From NCBI GenBank assembly GCA_902586885.1, contig CACIJG010000004.1, positions 1 to 64,000 of the forward strand: a stretch of DNA of 64,000 nucleotides, read 5' to 3'. The stretch comes from an uncultured Alphaproteobacteria bacterium. Its GTDB lineage: Bacteria; Pseudomonadota; Alphaproteobacteria; Rhodobacterales; Rhodobacteraceae. Below the pieces are notes generated by a model. It had not been told where the DNA came from. It saw nothing but the letters and a program-made list of their open reading frames with translations, and ran no database searches. A program made the position numbers and the translations under genes. Below, one piece after another: positions 54,471 through 62,283 of the stretch. Positions within the stretch are counted from its first letter, which is position 1, and every line of letters begins with the position of its first letter.

Positions 54471-55315
54471 TTTTGCAGTTGATCCAGCCAGAAAATCTTT
54501 TTCTTATTATAAAGGTCAAAAACTTGCTGATTTGATCTCTTTTTTGCTCCAGCAACAATTATAGATATCTTACGCATTAGAGTTTCTGCGGTCATTTCTA
54601 ACTGATCCTTTTCTAATGAATTACTACTAATTAATTTTTCTAAGGCAACTATCCTAAACCTATCCATACCCCAATTTTTCTTAGAAAGTTGATCTAAATG
54701 ACCTCCAAACTTAAAGGTAAGTTTTTTATTAACAAAGTTGACAGGGTGTTTAGAACAATACCTTAACCAGAAATCGTAGTCTTCACATACCTCTAAACTT
54801 TCATCAAAAAATCCAATTTGGTCAAAAATTTCTTTTTTAACTAATGAACTACTGGGCGAAATACAACAAAGAGGCAGGCAATATTCAAAAATAAACCCAC
54901 CCCTTTTTTGATGTTTCAATTTTTGATTTACTATTTGCTTTTCTCGATACCAAGTTTCATCAGTATGAGATAAAAAGACTTTATTTTTGTCCTCCCAAAT
55001 ACTTTCAACTTGAAATTTCAATTTTTCTTTATGCCATTGATCATCTGAGTCTAAAAAAGCAATCCAATTACCTTCAGACTTTTTTATACCCAAATTTCTT
55101 GTCGCGCTAACTCCTGGTATACTTTGAACAATTGTTTTTACTGTGGGGTATTCCTTCTTAACCATTTCAAGGGTTCCATCCGAGGAGACGTTATCAACAA
55201 CAATGATTTCATAAGAACTAAATGTCTGTTTTAAAACTGACTCTATTGCTTTCTTCAGGAAATTCTTCCTGTTAAAAGTTGGGATAACTACAGAAATCTT
55301 AAACTCATCTGCCAA
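54467..55315 (-). CDS. Family 2 glycosyltransferase
   Basis: 282-aa GT-A fold glycosyltransferase. VVIPTFNRKNFLKKAIESVL (N-terminal), IIVVDNVSSDGT, and the DxD-type nucleotide/metal motif LDSDDQWH (Asp89-Asp92) are clear, with GFFDESLEVCEDYDFWLRY carrying the likely base region. The acceptor is unknown. Start TTG has AGGAG at 6-nt spacing. It heads the operon and overlaps the nucleosidase by 4 nt. Nothing else in the operon looks like cell-surface synthesis, which makes its presence here odd. Confidence 0.85.
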   Translation of the reverse strand: MADEFKISVVIPTFNRKNFLKKAIESVLKQTFSSYEIIVVDNVSSDGTLEMVKKEYPTVKTIVQSIPGVSATRNLGIKKSEGNWIAFLDSDDQWHKEKLKFQVESIWEDKNKVFLSHTDETWYREKQIVNQKLKHQKRGGFIFEYCLPLCCISPSSSLVKKEIFDQIGFFDESLEVCEDYDFWLRYCSKHPVNFVNKKLTFKFGGHLDQLSKKNWGMDRFRIVALEKLISSNSLEKDQLEMTAETLMRKISIIVAGAKKRSNQQVFDLYNKKKIFWLDQLQK

Positions 55316-55464
55316 AGCTCTCTCCTAAGAAATTTTTTTTAACATTATTCCAATTTCCTAAATTTAATCCTAAGCCAATTTCTAAATTAAGATTTTTCAT
55401 CTATATTCTATATATTATAAAAAGAATAAATTAACCTGTAAGCTAATTATTACTGAGTATAGAA

Positions 55465-56172
55465 TTGAAGTTTTCTCTTAGACTTAAACCCTTAAAGTTA
55501 GGAAAATTTTTTGTATTTTTTTTAATAGGTTTGGTATTAGTAACAGACTTCTATTCTAATCATATTTTATCTATCGAAAATCTAATCAGTTTAAAAGAAT
55601 TTGCAAAAAACTATTACCTCTCCTATCCCTACTTTACTAGGGTCATTTTCTGTACTGTATACATATTATGTGTATCAGCATTTATTCCCGTAGCTACACT
55701 TTTAACAATCCTTTCGGGAGTTATCTTTGGCTCATTGGAGGGTACTATACTAGCTTTATCATCAGCCAGCATAGGAGCCACAATTTCCCTTTTTTTTGTA
55801 AGGTCTTTCTTTTATCCATATTTTTCAAACTACCAATCTAAAAGATTCCAAAAATTTTCTGATAATTTTAAAGCATATGGCTCAACATATTTATTTGCAG
55901 TCAGAATGGCTCCCATACTTCCCTTCTTTTTGGTCAATATTTTTGTTGCTCTAATGCCAATCAAGACATTACAGTTTTTTTTAGTTAGCTTTTTAGGCAT
56001 GGCTCCAATGACTTTTATTTTTGTCTACACGGGAACAGTCCTGGATCAAATAAGTTCTTATAAAGATATTTTGACTTTAAATTTAATTGTTACTCTAAGC
56101 TTAATTGGCTGCATTCCTTTATTATTTAAACTGATATTTAATAGCAGTTTTTCTCAAAGAAAAAATACCTAA
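55465..56172 (+). CDS. TVP38/TMEM64 (DedA-like) membrane protein
   Basis: 235-aa integral membrane protein with about five to six helices of the TVP38/VTT family. Typical pieces are FIPVATLLTILSGVIFGSLEGT and the re-entrant loop FAVRMAPILPFFLVNIFVALM, then FLVSFLGMAPMTFIFVYTG. Family members are linked to lipid scrambling or membrane homeostasis. The start is TTG at 55465 with a weak ribosome site. It stands between divergent and tandem groups with no obvious partner. Confidence 0.85.
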   Translation: MKFSLRLKPLKLGKFFVFFLIGLVLVTDFYSNHILSIENLISLKEFAKNYYLSYPYFTRVIFCTVYILCVSAFIPVATLLTILSGVIFGSLEGTILALSSASIGATISLFFVRSFFYPYFSNYQSKRFQKFSDNFKAYGSTYLFAVRMAPILPFFLVNIFVALMPIKTLQFFLVSFLGMAPMTFIFVYTGTVLDQISSYKDILTLNLIVTLSLIGCIPLLFKLIFNSSFSQRKNT

Positions 56173-56243
56173 CTAGTACATAGAAAATAGTTTTTTACAA
56201 ACTCTAAATATGACATATTCGTGACAGAGGAAATGCAAAAAAA

Positions 56244-57602
56244 ATGTTTGTTAGCGAACCTGAGAGAAAAACACCGATAACACACAAAACGGATGTAATA
56301 GTTGTAGGCTCCGGGCCAGGAGGCCTGTCTGCTGCGATTACAGCAGCTCGCGCAGGTGTTGAAGTAGCTTTAATAGAAAGATACGGTTGCTTTGGAGGCA
56401 ACATTACTGCCGTAGGGGTTGAGGGGTTTGCCTGGTACAGACATGAAAAAACAATAGAAGCGGGAGGCCTTGCCTTTGAGTATGAGGAGCGAGCAAAACA
56501 ACAGGACGCCGCTGTACCAGAGTCGCAATCTCTTAGCTATGAATTGGACAGCGAGGGCTTTAAAATAGTTGCTGATAATCTGGTAATGGAAAATGGCATT
56601 ACGCCAATGCTACATAGAAGTTTCTGCGAACCTATCGTTGAGGGAAATAAAGTAATTGGAGTGATTACAGAGTCAAAAGCAGGCCGCGAAGCTATCATAG
56701 GAAAAATTGTTATCGATGCCTCAGGTGATGCAGATGTAGCCAGGCGAAGTGGGGCTAAAGTTTTCAAAGCTAATCCTGAAAATATGATTGGTGCATCAGT
56801 AATGTTTCATATGTCTGGCGTTAACAAAGCTAAATTTGTAGAGGAAATAAATCGTGACCCCCAGACATACTCAGACTGGAGTGATAAAAACTGGCAAGTA
56901 ACGACTTCGGGCAAGGAAGACAAGATGTTTTCTCCTTTCCTAAGAAAGCCTTTCGAAAGAGCAAAAGAATGCGGATTAATTGAAAATGATCTCCAAACTA
57001 TAACTGGAACTTGGGGAGCCATTCATGACTCAGGCGAACTAACTTATTTGAATCTAGTACACCTAAATGGAATTGATGGTACAGATCCCAACAGTCTAAC
57101 AAAAGGAGAGATTCAAGGACGAAAAGCTGCTATGGAGGCAATTACGGCGTTGAAAAGTTTTATGCCAGGCTGTTCAGAGGGAAAGCTCAGAAACTTTGGT
57201 ATGACTATTGGTATACGTGATTCATTTAAGATTGACGCAGAATATAATCTAAAAGATGAGGACGTAAAAAACGAGTGTCGTTTTGACGACAGTATAGGAA
57301 TATACCCCGAATTTATTGATGGGTACGGAATACTAATTTTACCAACCACTGGAAGATATATGCATATTCCTTATAGAACATTAATACCAAAAAAGATAAA
57401 AGGGCTCCTAGTTGCAGGTCGAGCTATTGGAGGAAAGAATATTGCGCACGCAGCAACAAGAAATATGTCTTGCTGTACTGTAACTGGTCAGGGTGCTGGG
57501 GCAGCTGCAGCGGAAGCAATAAAGAATAAAGTTAACCTAGAAGATGTAAATATTGAAAATGTGCAAGCAGAGTTAAAAAGGCAGAATGTGAGAGTTTTTT
57601 GA
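56244..57602 (+). CDS. FAD-dependent oxidoreductase
   Basis: 452-aa FAD_oxidored family flavoprotein. The dinucleotide fold is VIVVGSGPGGLSAAITAARA with LIERYGCFGGN, and a second FAD-contacting block near the C-terminus is LVAGRAIGGKNIAHAATRNM. Related proteins oxidise or dehydrogenate small organic substrates and are found near hydrolases; the substrate is not readable. AGAGGAA lies about 11 nt before the ATG. The CocE-like hydrolase gene begins 15 nt downstream, so the two are probably co-expressed. Confidence 0.86.
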   Translation: MFVSEPERKTPITHKTDVIVVGSGPGGLSAAITAARAGVEVALIERYGCFGGNITAVGVEGFAWYRHEKTIEAGGLAFEYEERAKQQDAAVPESQSLSYELDSEGFKIVADNLVMENGITPMLHRSFCEPIVEGNKVIGVITESKAGREAIIGKIVIDASGDADVARRSGAKVFKANPENMIGASVMFHMSGVNKAKFVEEINRDPQTYSDWSDKNWQVTTSGKEDKMFSPFLRKPFERAKECGLIENDLQTITGTWGAIHDSGELTYLNLVHLNGIDGTDPNSLTKGEIQGRKAAMEAITALKSFMPGCSEGKLRNFGMTIGIRDSFKIDAEYNLKDEDVKNECRFDDSIGIYPEFIDGYGILILPTTGRYMHIPYRTLIPKKIKGLLVAGRAIGGKNIAHAATRNMSCCTVTGQGAGAAAAEAIKNKVNLEDVNIENVQAELKRQNVRVF

Positions 57603-57604
57603 TT

Positions 57605-57620
57605 AAGGAGAAAAAGAATT
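57605..57620 (+). promoter_or_regulatory. Shine-Dalgarno AAGGAG with apparent ATT initiation codon
   Basis: AAGGAG at 57605-57610 is followed 7 nt later by ATT (57618-57620) in the reading frame of the CocE-like hydrolase. No ATG, GTG or TTG lies in frame between this site and the TTG at 57675, which would remove the conserved N-terminal strand. This decides the start proposed for that gene. Confidence 0.55.
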
Positions 57621-59630
57621 AGCCAAAAAAACACACATCTAACCAACTTATTTGAAGTTGAAGAGATAGAGGACTTGCCGATCGTTATGTCAGATGGAAC
57701 ACGTTTGTCTGCCAGAGTTTGGAAACCCCTCAGTGATGAAGACCTAAAGTTTCCAACAATACTCGAGTATATCCCCTATCGAAAAAGGGATGGAACTCAA
57801 GTTCGAGATGCCCTCACACATCCCTATTTTTCTCAAAGAGGATATGTTTGCTTGAGAGTTGATATACGGGGTAATGGTGATAGTGAAGGACTACTTTTTG
57901 ATGAATATACTGAAGTCGAGCTTCAAGACGCAGAAGAAGTTATAAGTTGGGCTAGCAAGCAATCTTGGAGTAATGGAAAGGTTGGGATGATGGGAATTAG
58001 TTGGGGAGGTTTTAATAGCCTTCAAGTAGCAGCAAGAAATCCCAAAGCATTGAAGGCTATAATTACTTTGTGCTCCACAGTTGATAGATACGCTGACGAT
58101 ATTCATTACAAAGGTGGTTGCTTATTAAATGAGAATCTTGGTTGGGGAGCAACGATGCTTTCCTTTTCTTCAAGACCCCCAGACCCAAATATTGTTGGTG
58201 AGGGTTGGAGGAAGTTATGGCTAGAAAGACTTAATGCACAACCTCATCTTTCTCCCCTATGGCTTAGGCACCAATGTAGAGATGCCTATTGGAAGCATGG
58301 ATCCGTTTGTGAAGATTATTCAAAGATAAAGGCAGCAGTTTTAGCAATAGGTGGCTGGGGAGATGCCTACAAAAATGCAGTACCTGCCTTAGTTGAAAAT
58401 GTTGGAGCTAAGGGAATCATAGGACCATGGATGCACAAATACCCTCACTTTGCAGTCCCTGGACCCCAAATAGGCTTTTTACAGGAAGCATTAAGATGGT
58501 GGGATAGATGGTTAAAAGATATAAATAACGGGGCAGAAAACGATCCAGATTACAGAGTTTATGTAATGGAGGGCGAACCACCTGAAACAAACTACAATTA
58601 CAGAAAGGGATATTGGATAAAAGAAACTAATTGGCCAATTAGTAAAATTTTTACCCGGAGTTATCATTTCAATAAAAACAAAAAATTGGAAGAAGAAATT
58701 GGGCATAAGGATAATCCTTTAGGTTATATTGACTCTCCACAGGATTGTGGCTTGAAAGGAGGAGAATATTGTGCCATCTGGTTAGGGCCTGAACTTCCTG
58801 GAGATCAGCGAATAGATGATGCTTTGTCTCTAAACTTTGAAACAGACCCCATTTGTTTGAAAGAGGACATTGTAGGGTCTCCAGAAATAACTTTAGTACT
58901 TAGTGCTGACTCTCCCAATAGCCAGATAGCAGTTAGGTTATGTGATATTTTTCCCAATGGGGAGTCTTATAGAATTACCTACGGCATCTTAAATCTTAAG
59001 TTCAGAGAAGGTTTTGAAAAGCCTCTGGATCTTCCAATAAATGAAAAAGTTAAGGTCACAATTAAACTAGACCATATTGCTTACAAAATCCCTAAAGGAA
59101 ATAAATTAAGAGTTTCCTTATCAAACGCATATTGGCCTTTAGTATGGCCGACCATTAATCCAGCTAAATTAACTATTTATGAAGGCAGCCTATCGCTACC
59201 CACTAGGAAAGAAGCTTTATCAGACGAGTGGACATTTCCTTCAACCGATAGTTCTGCTCCTTGGAAAAATAAAGAAATAAGAAAGCCTTCAAACTCGCGA
59301 AAAACTATTTTAGACGAAGCAACAGGTACGGTTACTATAGAGATCGAGGATGATTTTGGATCATTTCAAGATCTTTCACATGGATTAGTAATAGCCAGCA
59401 AAGCCAGAGAGACATGGAAGATAAACCCAAAAGATCCACTGTCAGCCTTTGGAAAAACACATTGGACTGAAGAAAGGTCAAGAGACGATTGGTCCATTAG
59501 GACAGAAACTTTTTCACAAATGAAATCGGATAACAAATATTTTTATTTAGAGTCTAGGGTAGAAGCTTATGAAAAAGATAAGTTAATCTTTGAAAAAGAC
59601 GCTAGCGACAAAATTGAACGTATACTTTAA
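57618..59630 (+). CDS. CocE/NonD family hydrolase (X-Pro dipeptidyl-peptidase fold)
   Basis: About 670 aa if started at ATT 57618. Alpha/beta-hydrolase with the cap and a C-terminal jelly-roll (X-Pro_dipep C-like) domain. The serine nucleophile is in GISWGG (about Ser128), preceded by the VDIRGNGDSEG oxyanion region. Family proteins start around EVEEIED-xxxx-MSDGTRLSARVW, and this text is encoded upstream of the TTG 57675, so the longer form fits better. It hydrolyses an ester or acyl bond of unknown substrate. Its stop shares TTAA (59627-59630) with the convergent aminotransferase gene. Confidence 0.85.
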   Translation: MSQKNTHLTNLFEVEEIEDLPIVMSDGTRLSARVWKPLSDEDLKFPTILEYIPYRKRDGTQVRDALTHPYFSQRGYVCLRVDIRGNGDSEGLLFDEYTEVELQDAEEVISWASKQSWSNGKVGMMGISWGGFNSLQVAARNPKALKAIITLCSTVDRYADDIHYKGGCLLNENLGWGATMLSFSSRPPDPNIVGEGWRKLWLERLNAQPHLSPLWLRHQCRDAYWKHGSVCEDYSKIKAAVLAIGGWGDAYKNAVPALVENVGAKGIIGPWMHKYPHFAVPGPQIGFLQEALRWWDRWLKDINNGAENDPDYRVYVMEGEPPETNYNYRKGYWIKETNWPISKIFTRSYHFNKNKKLEEEIGHKDNPLGYIDSPQDCGLKGGEYCAIWLGPELPGDQRIDDALSLNFETDPICLKEDIVGSPEITLVLSADSPNSQIAVRLCDIFPNGESYRITYGILNLKFREGFEKPLDLPINEKVKVTIKLDHIAYKIPKGNKLRVSLSNAYWPLVWPTINPAKLTIYEGSLSLPTRKEALSDEWTFPSTDSSAPWKNKEIRKPSNSRKTILDEATGTVTIEIEDDFGSFQDLSHGLVIASKARETWKINPKDPLSAFGKTHWTEERSRDDWSIRTETFSQMKSDNKYFYLESRVEAYEKDKLIFEKDASDKIERIL

Positions 59631-60883
59631 TTATTACAGACCCTATTTATTACTTTGAGAAATTCCTTCGCCTCATCTGTAGAGTTGTAATGACATATTG
59701 AAAGTCTTATGCAGTCCTTTAATTTAAGTGGAGTCAATATATTCCCACAGTAGTGATCGTTCTTTCTTATATGAACTCTAATATTATTTTTCCTCAGTTG
59801 TTCTACGATAAAACTAGAAGAAATTCCTTCAACATAAAAAGAAATAACTCCTTCTCTGGAGTTTAGAGAATTCTTGCCTATTATATGGATTTTTTTTATC
59901 TCACTAAGTCCCTGAATCTCAGCAGCTCCATTAATTATAAGAGAAACGATTTCCTGTTCATGCGATTTAATAGCTTGTGATGCAGCATTTAATTGTTCTC
60001 TTATATTATTACTTTTAGTGAAATTACTACCTAACCAAGTCATATAATCTATTACATCTGAGAATGTTGCGTAACTTCCTGTATCCCTTGTACCCAACTC
60101 CCAATTTTCCGATGGGCCATTTAATAATTGTTCTTTTTGCATTTTTGATAACCTATCAGAGGCCCAAGCAACTCCATATCCGTGCCTCGAAAACATCTTA
60201 TAAGGGGATACTACATAACCGTCTATATCATATGAATCTATGTCTATTCCTCCATGACTTGAATGCTGTATTCCATCTACAATAATTAAGCATTCAGGAG
60301 AGACTCTTCTTATTTTTTTTACAATCCCACCCACATCCAACGACATTCCTGTTACCGGAGAGGTGTGTACAATAGAAACAACTCTCAAATCATCCGTAAT
60401 CTTTGCTTCATATTGCTCAATGCCAACTGATCCCGTTTTATTATTGTGCTCCACCAAAATATGTGGTCTTTCAGTATAATGCGCCCATTTTTTCATCGCA
60501 CTCATGGATGCAGGATGCTCTAGAGTTGAACTCAACATTTTTCCTTTTTTTTCTGACCCCAAAGAGGCAGTACGAATCAGCCTGAACAATAGTTCCGTCC
60601 CACTCTCGCCTACAAACACTTTTCCCTTTGATGCATTGAAAAACAGGTGCATTTTTTTCTTACCATTTTCTATTATATCTGATAGCGCTCTTGAAGCATC
60701 ATTTTCCCTTCCTTGGTTGTCCGGGTATGACGCGAATAAAGCAGATGTTTCTACAACAGATTTGAGACGTAAAGATCCTCCTGCATTTTCAAAGAAGATT
60801 CTTTTGCCTTCAAAAGGACACTCTTCTACATGCATAAATTTCTCTCTTACGGATTCAATTAATCCCTGTTGCTGTTCAATCAT
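59627..60883 (-). CDS. Class V PLP-dependent aminotransferase-fold protein
   Basis: 418-aa cysteine-desulfurase/selenocysteine-lyase-like fold-type I enzyme. FFENAGGSLRLKSVV (start), STLEHPASMSAMKKW (His123 stacking), IVHTSPVTGMSLDVG, IIVDGIQHSSHGGID with Asp203, and the PLP Lys229 in SPYKMFSRHGYGVAW. The C-terminal RVHIRKNDHYCGNILTPLKL has a Cys, but this family includes non-desulfurase lyases, so sulfur mobilisation is not assured. It is convergent with the hydrolase gene and separated by 86 bp from coxG. Confidence 0.85.
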   Translation of the reverse strand: MIEQQQGLIESVREKFMHVEECPFEGKRIFFENAGGSLRLKSVVETSALFASYPDNQGRENDASRALSDIIENGKKKMHLFFNASKGKVFVGESGTELLFRLIRTASLGSEKKGKMLSSTLEHPASMSAMKKWAHYTERPHILVEHNNKTGSVGIEQYEAKITDDLRVVSIVHTSPVTGMSLDVGGIVKKIRRVSPECLIIVDGIQHSSHGGIDIDSYDIDGYVVSPYKMFSRHGYGVAWASDRLSKMQKEQLLNGPSENWELGTRDTGSYATFSDVIDYMTWLGSNFTKSNNIREQLNAASQAIKSHEQEIVSLIINGAAEIQGLSEIKKIHIIGKNSLNSREGVISFYVEGISSSFIVEQLRKNNIRVHIRKNDHYCGNILTPLKLKDCIRLSICHYNSTDEAKEFLKVINRVCNN

Positions 60884-60969
60884 TGAAATTAGAGCACCTA
60901 AGTTTTTTCAATTGAAATGTATTAATAGATAGCTGTTTACAACTTTAGTCCAAATTGTCCAAGCAAAAT

Positions 60970-61416
60970 TTATTTTGCTAATTCTTGAACAAAGTTGCTA
61001 AAAAATTTCTTAGCCAACTTCTTTGCTGTGCTATGGATAAGCCTTGATCCAAGTTGAGCAATTTTTCCTTTTACCTCTGCTTTCACTTGATAAGAAAGAA
61101 TAGTCCCTTCTCCATCTTCCATCTTAGATAACGAGACCTTAGCTGACCCACTAGCTGCACCCGCTATACCTCCAGTTCCTGATCCAGAAATAGTATATCC
61201 ATTTGGAGGGTTAAGGTCACTAAGATTAACCTTGCCTTTAAACCGAGTGGACATAGGTCCAATTTTTAATTTAACCTCTGCACTCAATTCATTCGGACTA
61301 ATTCTTTCAAGCTTTTCACAGCCGGGAATAGAATTTTTAAGGAATCCTTCATCGTTTAAAGCTTGCCAAACAGTTTCTATGGGCAAAGGTAAATCGTAGC
61401 TCTCCTTGATTTCCAT
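60970..61416 (-). CDS. coxG: CoxG-like SRPBCC protein
   Basis: 148-aa START/SRPBCC domain protein of the CO dehydrogenase subunit G type. It starts MEIKESYDLPLPIETVWQAL and has IPGCEKLERISPNELSAEV, the usual CoxG blocks; the Gly-rich TISGSGTGGIAGAASGSA is also typical. CoxG is thought to help recruit or mature CO dehydrogenase at the membrane. It is downstream of coxL and coxM on the minus strand with a 64-bp gap to coxM. AGGA lies about 9 nt before ATG. Confidence 0.9.
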   Translation of the reverse strand: MEIKESYDLPLPIETVWQALNDEGFLKNSIPGCEKLERISPNELSAEVKLKIGPMSTRFKGKVNLSDLNPPNGYTISGSGTGGIAGAASGSAKVSLSKMEDGEGTILSYQVKAEVKGKIAQLGSRLIHSTAKKLAKKFFSNFVQELAK

Positions 61417-61480
61417 TTAAGCTTATCCTATCTCCTTGCAAAGATATCTTAAACAAGAAGAACTTTATTAAATTAAATGG

Positions 61481-62269
61481 TTATGACGACACCGCACGTT
61501 TGGTCATCTCTCCAATTAAGTTTGCCCGATAATCAGCTGAAGCATGAATATCACTCATCAATCCATCGGATGAAACTTCTACACCACTTACCGCCTCTTC
61601 ACTAAAATTAGATGATAATGCGCTCTCCAAATCGCTATGCCGAAAAACGCCTTCTTCCCCCGCGCCGGTAACTGCGACACGAACTCCATCAGAGAATTTT
61701 GCTACAAAAACACCTACCATTGCATATCTAGAGGCTGGATTCGGAAATTTCATATAACATGCTTTCTCAGGCTTTTTAAAACTAACCGCTTCAATCACTT
61801 CATCCTCTTCAAGAGCAGTTTCAAACATACCTTTAAAAAAATCATCAGCACTTATATCTCTTTTGTTTGTATGAACTGTTCCATCCAATGCCATGACTGC
61901 AGAAGGATAACAAGCGGCTGGGTCATTATTTGCAACCGATCCCCCAAGTGTACCCCGATTGCGAACCTGTCTATCACCAATACCTCCTGCTAAGTCTGCT
62001 AGGGCAGGAATAGCTTTGGCTACTAAACTAGATTCAGCTACTGCTGCATGCTTGGTCATAGCACCTATTCTCACACTGGATCCTTTATCCTCTACACCCT
62101 CAAGACCACAACCTGAAATATCTATCAGACAATCTGGGTTAGCAAGTCGTTGCTTAAGTGTTGGAATAAGTGTCATTCCTCCAGCCAGGATTTTACCTTC
62201 TTTAGAAGATCCAATTGCTTGTACAGCTGCTGAAGAATTTTCTGCTTTTACAATTTTAGTAGAATACAT
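61481..62269 (-). CDS. coxM: Carbon-monoxide-dehydrogenase-like FAD subunit
   Basis: 262-aa FAD-binding medium subunit of the xanthine oxidase family. AGGMTLIPTLKQRLA (FAD pyrophosphate site), GDRQVRNRGTLGGSVANNDP and DISADDFFKGMFETAL are diagnostic. It carries electrons from the [2Fe-2S] subunit to the quinone pool. A strong AAGGAG stands before its ATG, and the coxL stop lies 14 nt upstream. The coxS iron-sulfur gene is not in the window; it may lie beyond the right edge. Confidence 0.92.
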   Translation of the reverse strand: MYSTKIVKAENSSAAVQAIGSSKEGKILAGGMTLIPTLKQRLANPDCLIDISGCGLEGVEDKGSSVRIGAMTKHAAVAESSLVAKAIPALADLAGGIGDRQVRNRGTLGGSVANNDPAACYPSAVMALDGTVHTNKRDISADDFFKGMFETALEEDEVIEAVSFKKPEKACYMKFPNPASRYAMVGVFVAKFSDGVRVAVTGAGEEGVFRHSDLESALSSNFSEEAVSGVEVSSDGLMSDIHASADYRANLIGEMTKRAVSS

Positions 62270-62283
62270 TTTTTCTCTCCTTC

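Noticed and set aside
53640-55315. Hopanoid synthesis (HpnG/HpnI-like) assignment for the nucleosidase and glycosyltransferase
   Set aside because: The radical SAM neighbour has SPL-type motifs, not HpnH ones, and no squalene-hopene cyclase or other hpn gene is present.
56233-56280. A 15-codon frame (ATG at 56233) overlapping the start of the FAD oxidoreductase gene
   Set aside because: Its ATG sits only 2 nt after AGAGG, too close for good initiation, and no leader-peptide pattern (repeated codons, hairpins) is visible.
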